Below are positions 45,981 through 57,699 of a stretch of DNA of 64,000 bases, one piece after another. How positions within the stretch are numbered: the first letter of the stretch is position 1; every line of letters starts with the position of its first letter. The notes beneath the pieces are model-generated. The model was not told where the DNA came from and did not search any database. It saw only the letters and a program-made list of their open reading frames with translations. Origin of the DNA: Coenobita brevimanus (Eukaryota; Arthropoda; Malacostraca; Decapoda; Coenobitidae); assembly GCA_032717465.1 (NCBI GenBank), contig CM064715.1:36451546-36515545 (forward strand), written 5' to 3'. A program made the translations under genes and the position numbers.

Positions 45981-48842
45981 TTGTCATGTTCAGTTTCCCC
46001 AACCTTCCTCCCTCCCCACTTCCTTGCGGTCCGAATCACAAACCTCACCGCCTCACCACTTACCCTGCCACGAGGGTTGATCGTAGGCAACATGGAGGAG
46101 GCCGAGCCCTGTGGAACACCTCCCTCCAGCCATCCCACTCTACCTGCTCTACCTTCCCACCTCTCCACCTCCAAAACTAACAGCCTCCAACAGTTACTCC
46201 TGGACTTCCAAGACCTTTTCTCATCAGGCCCAGCAGACATTGCCCACACTACCTACCTCAACCACGAAATCCACACCAATGGCCCACCCATCCATCAACC
46301 CTCACACCGCAAAAACCCTAAACGGCGCACAGAGGAAGACCGCCAGGTCCAGGACATGCTCAATGCAGGCATTATTTCTAACTCCACCAGCCTGTGGTCC
46401 TCCCCCGTCATGCTGGTTAGAAAAAAGGATGGCACCATGCGATTCTGTGTGGATTACCGCAAACTCAATGATGTTACCATCAAGGACGCCACGCCCCTAC
46501 CCAGAATCGGCGATTCCCTCGACTCACTACACGGCTCAGCATGGTTTTCTACCCTCGACCTACACTTGGGGTACTGGCAAGTCCCCGTCCACCCAAAAGA
46601 CAAATAAAAAACTGCCTTTTCAACCTCCAATGGCAAGCACTATGAGTTCAACGTCCTCCCCTTCAGACTCTGCAATGCCGCAGCTACATTCTCCTATCTC
46701 ATGGAGTCGGTCCTGAGCGGCCTCACCTGGGAGATCTGCCTGGCATATCTCGATGATGTCATAGTATTCAGCCGTACCTGGGCCGACCACCTCCACCGCC
46801 TCAAACAAGTCTTCATACATATACGCCAAGCCGGACTTAAACTGAAACCCTCCAAATGCGTCCTAGCTGAGAGATCCGTCTCCTTCCTAGGACACGTGAT
46901 CAGAACTGAGAGCATCTCCCCCGATCCCGACAAACTCTGCACCATAGCCGACCTCCCTCTACCTAAGGATGTCCACGAAATGCGAGCCTTCCTGGGCCTA
47001 ACCTCATACTACTGGCGTTTCGTCAAAGGCTTCGCCGACATAGCTAAACCACTACACGACCTAACAAAGAAGGGTGAATCTTTCATGTGGACAGATGCAA
47101 GAAAAGCAGCATTCGACACCCTCAAATCGAAGCTCATTTCAGCCCCCATTGTAGCCTTCCCAGACTACAACCTCCCCTTCCGTCTTTACACCGACATCTC
47201 CCTCATTGCCATAGGGGCTGTACTTGCTCAGGTGCAGGATGGGGGCGAACACATCATCACCTGTGCCAGCCGCATCCTCAATCAAGCTGAAAGAAATTAC
47301 ACTGCCACCAAGTGCGAGTGCCTTGAAATCATCTGGGCGTTGGACTATTTCTGTTCGTACATCACTGGCACCCAATTGGCCATCATTACAGATCACCAAT
47401 CACTCCAATGGCTACGTCAATCCAACACCACCAACAACCAACTCATTCGATGGTGAGAGGCTTTGGGAGAACTCAATTTCGAAATATCCTACCAGCCTGG
47501 AAAATTACACACCAATGTCGATGCCCTTTCCTGCCTCCCCATCAGTGCTATTCGCCCTGAGCCTGACCTAATTCAAATGTGGTGGAATAAGCAATGCCCC
47601 ACCTGGATTCCACCACACACCTTCGCCAAATTACACCAGCATGGTGATCATCTATTCAACCCAGACGGCCACATCATCCTCAACCCTGGCACTGCACACG
47701 TTTCCATGCTACACCTTCACGTCGACAATGGCATCCACCTCGGCACAAAGAAGCTTCTACAAGTCTTCAGTGACATATATTGGACACCAAACCCCTCCAC
47801 CATCACCAAAAACATCATTCAAGCGTGCCGAGCCTGTTCCTTAGGCAAGAATATCACACGCACACCTGGACCATCGGAGAAACTGTCTGCACAAAAACCA
47901 TGGCAGCTACTCTTGGTTGATGTTGTAGACTCTCTCACACCTAAAGTGGGATACAGATACATCATCACCTTCGCTGATGTTTATTCAAAATTCATCATCT
48001 CCTGCCCCACTAAAGACCGCAAAGCCGTCACAGTTGCCGATGCCTTAGTCCGCCACGTCTTTCCCTACTTTGGGATTCCCCAAGCCCTACATTCAGATAT
48101 CACCCCAGAATTCACGGGCAAGTTCTGGGAGGAACTCACAACAATCTTTGGTTACCATATTTCCCACTCCTCTCCATACTGGCCACAGGAAAATAGTGTC
48201 TGAGAAAGGAGTAATTGATCACTCCTAAACCAGGTAAGAACCCGAATTGTACAAACGGGCAACGATGCTTGGCCGGCCCATGTCAAAATTGTGCAGTGGG
48301 GCCTAAACACATGCCACAGAGATGACGGCATAACCCCCCAAGAGTGAGTCTTCGGGGAAGCCCTGCTCCTCCTGCCCCTCCGTCAACACCTCTAACCCCC
48401 CACCCAATCCTCCTCCACCAACCCCCTACACCACCTCAAAAGGCATCTCCACCACCTCCAATCACAACAAGACCTACAACCCGACACAGTCCCCTCCAAC
48501 CCCTACAAACCAGGAGATTCCGCCGTCGTGGCACATCTGCCAACCCCCAGCAAAACTTCCCCTAGATTCGATGGTCCCTTCAGTATCATCAAAGTCCCTA
48601 ACCCCTACCAGGTCATTATCGATCACCAGGGACAGACACGCGCATACTGCAACAGACATGTGCATCTCTTCCAATCCACCAACAATGACCCCACACTCAA
48701 CCGTGCGCCGCACACCTCCCGCCATGCACTACCCACCTCAGCGTCTTCCGAGAATCACCCTCCCGATTCATACGCCTACTCCTTCTCACCCCCCCTCTAC
48801 CTCACCCACCATCACACCCCCGCCCCCTATGCCCACACTTGA
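45981..48842 (+). pseudogene. pol: Pol of the GC-rich Gypsy element: RT, RNase H, integrase, five in-frame stops
   Basis: One frame throughout. RT: MRFCVDYRKLNDVT (about 46438), FSTLDLHLGYWQVP (about 46548), AYLDDVIVF (about 46743). RNase H: LYTDISLIAIGAVLAQ (about 47184), TDHQSLQWL (about 47390). Integrase: HVDNGIHLGTKKL then CRACSLGK (H2C2 finger, about 47718-47850); catalytic D 47919-47921, D 48096-48098, E 48204-48206, spacing D-X35-E. In-frame stops: TAA 46605-46607, TGA 47454-47456, TGA 48201-48203 (just before the catalytic Glu) and two more near 48345 and 48390. The C-terminal part (FDGPFSIIKVPNPYQVIID) is the GPF/Y-type module found in some Gypsy integrases. Confidence 0.9.
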
Positions 48843-49807
48843 CCCACCACCGACTCTCTCCAATCCTGACCCCTCACACCTCCAACCCTCCATGACTCTC
48901 CTATCCCCACCCCATCGTCTCCACCACACCACTCTCAATCACCACCCGCGGCGCCCACCAACTACCCCAAACCCCATCACCTGACGGAAACCACACCCAA
49001 CACTGCCACACCACCACAAGCACCCCCACACTCCTCCACACACCACCCCACTCACCACACCACCCACTGACCCACCATGTGCACCCACTCCACCTGCTAC
49101 CTGCACCACCCATGCATCCACTCCTGGTCACCCCTTACCCACCGACCATTCTCACTACACATGACACCCTGCACCACCACCCACAACTGCCCTCAACCAC
49201 GGTAGAACGCCCACATCACCACGTGCCTCCCCACCTTCACCACCAACACCCACCCTCACCACCACTACCCCCAGATCAGGGCAAATCTCCCGCCCACCAT
49301 CTAGATACACCCCTACACCAACCCCTATCCCCCCTACTGCCCCACATTCCCCAATATATATCACCCGTACCCCCAACACCACCCCATCACGCTCCCCCTC
49401 CATCAAGCAAGGTGGAAAGTTCCCAATTCCCAATTCCCCAAAGAACAATGCTCCTCCCACCAAATCCTCCCTCATAAAAAGCCCAGGACCTCATCCCTCG
49501 CCAGCATACAGCCTCTACCTCTGCACCAAGCATCACCACCAGAGATGAGTATCGACTGAATACTATGGCGCCCCCATGACTGCCAGGCCGTCAGACTACG
49601 GGGAACCCACCAGCTCCTCCATATCCTATGCCACACCACACAACCTTCGTCGTTCCAGCTCACACTCAGCCCCCACCAGGAACCAAATACCACAACCTAC
49701 CACTGGACCACCCTCCTCCAGCACATCAAACCGGCCCACCAGACGTCCACCACCAGCACAAAAGACCTCCAGTCACGGGGCCGTGACTTCTTGACCGTGG
49801 AAGGTGG
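48843..49807 (+). other. C-rich low-complexity region before the 3' LTR
   Basis: Dominated by CCACC/CACCCC runs. Both strands show open frames (for example 49079-49477 plus, 49475-49155 minus) of Pro/His/Thr or Gly/Val/Trp composition with no domain; I regard them as composition artefacts. The last bases (GTGGAAGGTGG, 49797-49807) may serve as a polypurine tract. Confidence 0.6.
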
Positions 49808-52002
49808 TAAAATACACACTTCCGCTGCTGCCAGAATGACAACCCCGCAACCCCCCACCCCACTGCCGAGCTGCAGCCCCACCACTGCCCCAGGAGGACA
49901 CCACGGCAGGCAAAGTCAGAGTGAGACTGACCCAGAGCGAGAAGGCCGCCAGGGCGCCCCTACCTTGAGTCCCTCTTCCGCTAAACTGACCCAACAACAA
50001 CCACGCAGGAAGAAGAGATGACCCTGTGAGTGGAGCAGCCTTCACCAGGTTCGGGGTGGGACTGTTCCAGGTACAGTCCCAAACAACACTGCGGTAACGG
50101 CTACCATACGTGCCAGGGAGGGAGCAGCCACAGTACGCCCCTCAGTTGTTTCCCCCTGTAGCTCCATCACAACGGCCACTGTATGTGTGGAGGAAGGAGC
50201 GGCCACAGTACGCCCTTCAGCTACAGCCACATCTGGAGACAGCATCGGAGCGTCAGCTATTGAGCGCGCACCGACTGGCAAAGGAAGGAGAAATGGAGCC
50301 ACGACAATGGCCACTGTATGTGTCAGGGAAGGAGCAGCCACTGTACTCCCCTCATCCACTTCCTCCTCCTCCTACGGGAGTAACACCGCGGTAACGGCCA
50401 CCGTACGTACCGGGGAAGGAGCGGTCACCATATGCCCTTCAGTTACTTCCCATTGGGCAGGCAGAGCCACGGTAATGGCCATCGTACGTACCGGGGAGGG
50501 AGCGGCCACAGTACGCTCCTCATCTGCCTCTTCCTCCTTCAGGAGCAGCACCGCCACAACGGCCATCGTACGTGTGGGGGAAGGAGCGGCCACAGTACGC
50601 CCTTCAGCTGCTACCCTTAGGAACTGCGGAATCGCCACAACGCCCACCGTACGTGTGGGGGAAGGAGCGGCCACAGTACGCCCTTCATCCATAGTTCCTA
50701 GGGTTCTCCCAGAGGAGAAGGTCCCTTGCACGGCCGGCTCACCACCTCTCGGCTGCATGGGACTCCCTTCTCTCTCTCCCTCCCTGGAGGTGCTGCCATT
50801 CCAAGAGTGGTGGTGAGGTCCTGTCCCTGTCCTGCAACCGACCCCCGGACAACACCGGCCCCTGACGGATGCCCGGCAGAAAAGGTGCCGCAGTTCACTC
50901 CTGACGGCGCCCCGCTCTGTAGGCAATCGCAGCACCCACACCCCCAGGGCCAGTCAACTGGCCCCAGAGCAGGGCCGCCTGGGCCCCACTCTCCCACGGC
51001 CCTCTGCCCGGAGTAAGAGGCAGCAGGCCTGTCTCCTGAAGTTGTTTGGCCCCAGCCCCGAGGGCCACCTACCAGGTCAAGGCCCCCAGACAGGAGGGCC
51101 TCTCTGCACCCCACCAATAAGGCCCCAGCACGAAGGCCACCTATCAGGTCGAGGCCCCCTGATGGGAGGGCCTCCCTGCACCCCCCTGCCAAAGCAGGCT
51201 CGGGCGACGCCGCCCCTGCGGGTGGTCCATTGCCTCCTGCAGAAGGGCTGTCCAGTAGGGCCCCCTCCCACGCCCGCGCACCACCTCGGTTAGCCCAAGA
51301 ACCAAGGGCATAGTGGCGACTTTAAAGCATTTCCTACATCGTGCCTAAGTCTAAACCACAGAGACAGAAGTGAAAGTGACAGTGAAACAGTGGGGGCATA
51401 AAATAAAGTGAAAAACAGTATACATGAACACCAGGGCAGAAAGTAAGGGTCAGTGAGCACGGACAATAAGGCGACCGGATGTAAGGAAACATTGTGTCTA
51501 TACCAGTGACGCCTCAAAAGGAAACAAAACCAGTGAAATAGTGTCACCGCGGCTATGTGACAATTTCGTGTGTTGCGACTCGTGCCATAACAAGTGTATA
51601 GTAATATTAACCAACCTGACCCTTTATTCCATCAAGACATAGTGCATCCAGTTCAGAAAATTAAATGACAGTTATGCCCTAACTATAATACCTATGTCGC
51701 GCTCTAGTGACTATCAATATCTGTGTATATGAATATCATTATACTCTGCCCTTGACATCCTTGTGTGTTTGTGTACATCTTTTATTGGAAAGCCAACTCT
51801 GTCACCCTATCCATTCCATATCCAGTGTCTCTTTGTTCTTATATTGTAAGGTGTGTTAAGACAATAGATGTGTTAAGGTGTACTGCCGAGTTTTTATGCC
51901 CTGTTTCTCTGTGGGTACTTTACTTCCAGTCCGGAAAGAGGACCCTGCTCAGTCGTGGGCGTTTTTAGGACGAGAGGTCTAACTAAAAACACCCTGCATA
52001 AC
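49808..52002 (+). repeat. Right (3') LTR with internal minisatellite, one unit longer
   Basis: About 2195 bases, collinear with the left LTR. It has about seven copies of the GGGGGAAGGAGCGGCCACAG block; the additional one is near 50630-50700. Part of the region seen at 43097-43110 in the left LTR is absent. Open frames (50187-50816 plus, 50941-50372 minus) mirror those of the left LTR and are repeat artefacts. Confidence 0.92.
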
Positions 52003-52008
52003 TGTATA

Positions 52009-52440
52009 CCCACCCCCTGCTTCCAAAGCAGCCTCTAGACGTCTGAAGCATTTAACCATCCATGCAAAGCAAACAAATGAACTCGTGCACCTCTGCTAGA
52101 TTATGATTAAAAAAAAAATACAATCGATGCCTATAGACTTAATACCCTCCAAGATAATTTATTTGTTGTATTCCATAGATAATAAGTGCTGAGTAGTTGG
52201 AAAATAATAAACCTGCCGAGTTTGATTATTAATCCCCGACGGGGCGCTCAGGGTAACTCAAACACATCCTATATATTTCCCCACCATATGACTCATTCTT
52301 GCTCATTATTCCAACTCTTGTCATGGGATTGTGATATGGCAACATTAGGTAGGGGAGGGGCGAACAGCAAGGACCCGCCCACATAGCCCAGCTAACGCTT
52401 GTTTCGCATCGAACATTCCTGGGGTATCGATACTTTTTCT
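52009..52440. other. Unassigned stretch
   Basis: Nothing recognisable as coding or repeat. The GTATA right flank of the LTR element is at its left edge. Confidence 0.5.
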
Positions 52441-52443
52441 TGA

Positions 52444-53010
52444 CTTTACAAACTATGGTAAAGCAAAGAATGATTTAGATACAAAGGTAGAAGAAAAAAG
52501 CATAAGAAAGGATGTGAAACAAATCATAAAAAAACAATCCAACAAACAGTCAGGGAAGCTGTAGAGATTAACAAATATATAGTAATCCGTGACATAGGTG
52601 AAGAAGAAATTAAAAAAAAAAAAATCTGAAGGGACAAAAAGGAGATGGAAAATATAATGAACACATTGAAACAAATCTCAGAGGATATCTGTGATAAAGA
52701 TATAGAACATAAATGGCTAGAAGGCCCTTGAAAGCAACCTTCCAGAGTGCTAGAGGAAATATTAAAAAATGCCAACAAACTCATGCAAAAGAGGAATAAA
52801 AATAAAAAAGTATGGATAGAAAGATGCCTAACTCAAGAAGAATTGGGAATACTAAAGGAGAAAAGGGAGGTAGTAAGAAAAAAAAAAAAAACGAGGAATA
52901 ACCAGAGGAAGAGTATTTTTTTTTTTTTTACAAAGTAATTGGACTGCAGGTAAGAAAGTGGTACATGACGAGCAGGGAATAAAAAGACGGAAGATATTAG
53001 ACTCAATGCT
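52444..53010 (+). pseudogene. LINE ORF1 remnant (basic, helical)
   Basis: Readable text: VREAVEINKYIVIRDIGEEE (about 52550-52610), KKEMENIMNTLKQISEDICD (about 52640-52698), VWIERCLTQEELGILKEKRE (about 52812-52868). Lys/Glu-rich, no zinc knuckle. Likely the ORF1 RNA-binding protein of the LINE whose ORF2 starts at 53031. Frame broken by A-run expansions. Confidence 0.6.
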
Positions 53011-53030
53011 ATGGCAAGTATGTAAATAGG

Positions 53031-53214
53031 ATGATTAAGCTGATGTACTCAAATGTAGATGGAATGGTATCTAAATTATTAAAGATGAAATACTATACAA
53101 GAAAAAAGAAGCCACATATTATTTGCCTAGCTGAAACAAAATTAACCCCAAAGATATCAAACTATACCCTAAATTTAGAGGAATACAGTACCCTGTACAT
53201 GGAGAAAATATAGG

Positions 53215-53252
<38 letters not shown>

Positions 53253-53870
53253 GAGGAATTATGATGTCAACAAAGAAAAATCTACAGGTCAAAGAAATAG
53301 AACTAGATATATCCTCACAAGTAGAACTGATTGCAGTAGAGATTAACACATCTTATGGGAAAGTAATTGTGGCAAATTTATACATGCCACCCAAAACAAA
53401 CACCTGGGAAAGAGGCGAATATGAGGACCCAGCAGAGAGTACAGTTCAGACTTTAAGTGCATTTTTTTTTAACAGATTTCTGAATGAGAATTCAAAACAA
53501 ATATAAATTGGAATATTCTAGATGTAAGAAGCCATGAAAGCTGCTAGAATCAAAAGCTCCTGGATCTTGTGCAAGAGGATTTCCTAACACAACATGTAAA
53601 GGAAAACACTAGAAAAAGAGGACCTAATGATCCATTAGTACTACATCTTATGTTTAATAAGCAAGAAAATGATATTGACAGTATAATGTATTACCCTCCA
53701 TTTGACAAAAGCAACCATGCAGTATTAAAATACAACTTCAGGATTGCATATGACATAGTTAAGTGTAATGAGAGTTATAAAAAGAGCCTAAACTACAAAA
53801 AGGTTAACTACCACTAGCTAAAGAAGTGGATCTTAGAAATGGATAGGGAAAAGGAGCTTACAGGGAAAGA
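53031..53870 (+). pseudogene. LINE endonuclease domain (CR1/Rex-like)
   Basis: MIKLMYSNVDGMVSKL (53031 on) and HIICLAETKL (about 53118) are the first two endonuclease motifs. A 30-base A-run at about 53219-53249 breaks the frame. AVEINTSYGKVIVANLYMPP (about 53335-53395) and SNHAVL (about 53710; the SDH-type motif with Asn for Asp) follow in later frames. It would nick target DNA. The domain ends where minus-strand RTE-like DNA begins. Confidence 0.7.
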
Positions 53871-53875
53871 TTTCT

Positions 53876-55575
53876 ATCTATCTATTTATAACCCGACGCC
53901 CTAATCCCGCAAAGAGTGGCCACAGACAAAACGCCTACAAGTCGCTCTGTCACCCACCATTTGACTGCCCTTCCCCCAACTCACTCCCCCCTCCCTCATA
54001 TACCTTTCAACTCCATCCTTCCATCTCATCCTCGGTCTCCCCTTCCCTCTTCCTCCCTCCACTTCACTTACATACACCCTCTTGGTCTTTCATTCTCCAT
54101 TCTCTCCACGTGTCCAAACCACCTCAGTGTATATCTCCTAATTCTATCAATCACATTCACATCCACCCCACAACGTTCTTTCACTTCTTCATTCGTCAAT
54201 CTGTTCCTCCATGTCACTCTACATGCTCCTTTCAGGTAACTCATTTCAACTGCTCTCACTCTTGACTTGTTCCCCTCTCGCATGGTCCACGCCTCGCTTC
54301 CATATGTCAGGGTAGGGATCTCACTACCATCATGCAGAGTGACTTCTTAATTTCCATACTCACCTCCCTGTTTCTCATCACAGCTTTCAGTGAACCAACA
54401 ACCTTCCTTCCCTGTTGTACCCTTTCAAGTACATCATCCCCAAAACTTCTGTCCTTATTCGTCACACTATCCAAGTACCTGAAGGCACTCACAGTCTCCA
54501 TATCCTCACCATCCAACCTCACTGTGCATTCTGTGACTTCATTCCTCTCAAACACCATAACTCTACTCTTGTTTACATTAACTTTCAGATTCTTCTTCTT
54601 ACACACTGTCCCAAATTCATTCACCAAACCTTGCAACTCCCATTCATCTTCACTCAACAATACTGTATCATCAGCAAACAGCAACACAGGAATCTTCCAC
54701 ACCTCACCCTCATTCATTAGAGCCACCCCCACATCCACTGCCCTACCGTGCACCTCCTTTACAACCCCATCCATGAATATGTTAAACAGCCATGGAGACA
54801 TCACACATCCCTGTTTCAGTCCCACATTTAGATCAAATAACTCACTCAGGTCACCATCCACCTGCTCCGTAGCCTTAACTCCCTCGTACATACCCCTCAC
54901 AGCACTCAACAATTTCGCATCCATTCCATATATTCTTAAACACTTCCACAAACCTTGTCTACGTACTCTGTCATATGCTTTCTCCAAGTCCATGAAGGCA
55001 GCATACACTTTCTTTTCCTTTTCTAGATACTTCTCCACTAAACATCTTAGAACAAATATCTGATCTACACACCCTTTTCCCTTCCTAAATCCCCTTTGTT
55101 CTTCTTCAGCTAGCTCCTCTGTTATATGCCAAACCCTATCAATAAGTATTCTACCATATATTTTTCTAATCACACTAAGAAGACAAATACCCTTATGGTT
55201 ACCACATACTTCTCTCTCCCCGTTTGCTTTGTATAAAGGAACAATTATACCTGATTTTCAGTGCTCTGGAACCCTTCCCTCTTCCCAAGCCAATCTACAC
55301 AACTCCCATATCCACTCCACAACAATCTCACTCCCATACTTCAGTATTTCACCACCCACTCAATCAGTTCCTGGCGCCTTTCCCATCTTGAGCTTCTTCA
55401 TTGCTTCAACTACTTCTCCCCCACTGATCTCTTCCTCCCTCCTCTCATCTCCTTCTCCCAGCCATTCCCCAACCACTTATACTCGCACTACTCTCACTCG
55501 CTACATTCAACAAATCCTCAAAGTGCTCCTTCCATCTCCTCATTTTCTCTCTCCTCTACATCAACAATCTAGATT
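53876..55575 (-). mobile_element. RTE-like LINE copy A (RT and C-terminus), minus strand
   Basis: From about 55575 (linker) down to a (TAGA)n tail that shows as CTATCTATCTAT at 53875-53886. Its 3' end is the same as that of copy B at about 55665, so both are copies of one family. It lacks the endonuclease domain. Confidence 0.8.
54068..55575 (-). pseudogene. RTE-like reverse transcriptase, copy A
   Basis: Open minus frame 55173-54307: EEEQRGFRKGKGCVDQIF, AAFMDLEKAYDRVRRQ (about 55010-54960), GLKQGCVMSPWLFNIFMDGV (about 54820-54765), catalytic FADDTVLLSEDE (about 54690-54650), then VNVNKSRVMVF. Upstream of 55173 the RT fingers are broken by stops. Downstream the C-terminal text continues at 54283-54068 (SRVRAVEMSYLKGACRVTWR; RWFGHVERMENE) in another frame. 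It primes cDNA synthesis at a target nick. It is the best-preserved RT of this family here. Confidence 0.85.
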
Positions 55576-55660
55576 TAAATGTTATGTATGGAAAATTCTG
55601 TAAATTTTATTGAATAGGTGTCCAAAATTACATCCCTCAGCACAAAGAAACAGGAATGAA
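55576..55660. other. Spacer between the two RTE-like copies
   Basis: About 85 bases of AT-rich sequence unrelated to the LINE. It may be the original target DNA or a 3' flank carried along. Confidence 0.4.
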
Positions 55661-57699
55661 ATTAAATCTATCTATCCATTTGTTGTCAGACGCCTCAATC
55701 CCATAAGGAGTGGCCACAAACAAATCGCCTTCATGTCGTCTTGTCCCCCACTATTTCATTGCCCTGTTCCCAGCTCACACCCTCTCTCTCATATACCTCT
55801 CCACTCTATCCCTCCATCTCATCCTTGGCCTCCCCCTCCCTTTCCCCCTCACCACCTCACTGACATACACTCTCCTCGTCAGTCTCTCACTCTCCATCCT
55901 CTCCACATGGCCAAACAACCTCAGTGTGTTTCTCCTAACGCTGCCTATCACGTCCACATCCACACCACAACGCTCCTTCACTTCCTCATTCGTCAGTCTG
56001 TCTCTCCATGTGACTCCACATGCTCCTCTCAAATAACTCATTTTCATTGCTCTCACTCTTGAATTCTGTCCCTCCAGCAAGGTTCAAGCTTCACTTCCAT
56101 ACATTAGAGTTGGTATCACAATAGTATCATGTAGTAGCTTTTTCACTTCTATGCTCGCTTCCCTGTTTCTTATCAATGCTTTCAAGGAACCAACAACCAT
56201 TCTTCCCTGCTCTACCCTTTCAAGCACTTTACACTCAGGTTCCTTCCAAATTCCTCATCCTCTCTTCCTACTCTCTCTTACTAATCTTTTCACCTCTCTC
56301 TTCCACTCTACGTATAACTCTCTCTTCTGTCTCTCGACTTCTTCCACCTGCCTGTTTCTTCTTGTGTGCCACAACCTCTATCACCTCTTCATTCCACCAT
56401 GGTCTGCCCTGCACCCCCTTTCGTCTTCTCTTCACCCCACACACCACCTCACATGCTGCACAGATTTCTATCTTGCACACACCTTCCACGTCCCCCATCT
56501 GTTCCAATCCACATTTACCCAATCGTTTCTCCACTTCCCTCTTGTATTCTGCCTTTTTTCCATCCTCTTGCAACTTTTCCACCCTTCTTGAATGAACTAC
56601 TTCCTCCTGTCCCTCCCTTCTTCTATTTCTCTATTTCATCTGGACTTTGATTCTGACCACCACCAAGTGGTGGTCAGAGAGTCCACTCCTCCAACCTCTA
56701 TATACTCTTGCATCCATTACACACCTTCTCATCCTTTCATCCACACACACATAATCAACCATTGCCTTCCGTTCATTCAGTTCACCATCCATCTTTCTCA
56801 TCACTTGCCACGTACATCTATGGATCTTTTTATGCCTGAAGAAGGTATCAGCTATCACTAATCCCCTCCTGGCATAAATGTCCATTAAAGCACTCCCATT
56901 CTCATCCATCTCTGCAGGCACATCCCACTTGCCAAGTACTCCATCCACCATCACATTCCCTACTTTTCCATTCATATCTCCAGTCAAAAACACTCTCTCA
57001 TTTCTTTCAAACTTTTCCTTGCATGCTTCCACAATTGTTCCGAACTCTTCTCTCACTCTGCTTGCACGGTCTTGTGTTGGCGCATACACGCACACAATTG
57101 CCCACATTTGTAGTCCGACTTTCACTCTTACCCACACAATCTTTGAGCCAACTGAACCATACTCTTTTATATTCTCCTTCCATCCATTACTCACAACAAT
57201 ACATATTCCTTTTTCCCTCTTATTCTCAACTACTCTTCCTCATATACCCCATCCATACTCCCATTCTCTTACACTCACACCACGCCATTTAGTTTCAGTT
57301 AATCCACATACATCCACTTTTGCACTCTCAAGCATCTGGACAATCTCTTTCTCTTTCACCTCATGATTTGCACCCATTACATTCCACGTAGCTATCCGTA
57401 CCACGTCCTTTGTTCAGTCCTTAGTCGTCACCTTTTGCTCAGTCCTGGTCCGAGGTTTCTTGTTCGTATTATTAGTTAGTTGTTCTCCGGGGAGGGGCAC
57501 TAACCCTTCGCCAACCCCCTTGTTGTCACATAGGGAACACGTGTTGGTTGGTTATAAGGTTACCACCCAGCATTGTAAATGCTTTCCTGGTTTACAGGAA
57601 ATCATTTGGCTTGCCACTCAGTGTAGAGCTACCCTAAAAAACAGAGCACCACTACGTGGGTGGATGATGGGCTCCCCAACATACCAGTACAGAATGTAA
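55661..57699 (-). mobile_element. RTE-like LINE copy B (5' UTR, endonuclease, C-terminus; RT deleted)
   Basis: Begins near 57690 with a 5' untranslated region (about 57690-57380). The endonuclease follows (57380-56630), then the linker, then jumps at about 56235 straight to the C-terminal domain (56150-55775), ending with a TAGA-type tail at about 55665-55675. The RT core (about 1.3 kb in copy A) is missing. Confidence 0.78.
55775..57380 (-). pseudogene. RTE-like endonuclease with C-terminus, internally deleted (copy B)
   Basis: Minus strand: GLTETKWRGV (about 57310), one stop, then 57194-56631 with CVYAPTQDRASRVREEF, FLTGDMNGKVG (about 56990-56960), MVDYVCVDE (about 56765) and GLSDHHLVV (about 56660): the full set of apurinic-type endonuclease motifs of LINEs. 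The linker (56582-56268; RPWWNEEV) is followed by a junction near 56235, after which SRVRAMKMSYLRGACGVTWR and FGHVERMES (56080-55775) give the C-terminal domain. This domain order without RT cannot be functional. Confidence 0.8.

Larger units (their letters stand above)
42204..52002 (+). mobile_element. Ty3/Gypsy LTR retrotransposon, both LTRs present (GC-rich)
   Basis: Two long direct repeats (42204-44324 and about 49808-52002) enclose gag, protease, RT, RNase H and integrase. Both repeats start TAAAATACACAC and end GCATAAC/ACATAAC. GTATA occurs just outside on each side (42199-42203 and 52004-52008), fitting a target duplication. Total about 9.8 kb. Coding strand is C-rich. Pol keeps a single frame interrupted mainly by stops, so the copy is moderately young. 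No envelope gene was recognised. Confidence 0.93.
52441..53875 (+). mobile_element. CR1/Rex-like LINE, left part (ORF1 and endonuclease)
   Basis: Plus strand; interrupted at about 53876 and resumed at about 57700 after two minus-strand RTE-like copies. The left part holds an eroded ORF1 and the start of ORF2. A-runs of 10-30 bases break frames (about 52614, 52880, 53218-53249). Confidence 0.75.

Noticed and set aside
48843..49477. Pro/His-rich frame and opposite Gly/Val-rich frame as a possible envelope or accessory gene
   Set aside because: Low-complexity CCACC runs, no signal peptide, no membrane segment, no conserved motif.
54332..57366. Several plus-strand Ser/Thr/Pro-rich frames
   Set aside because: They are antisense shadows of the minus-strand RTE-like LINE copies.
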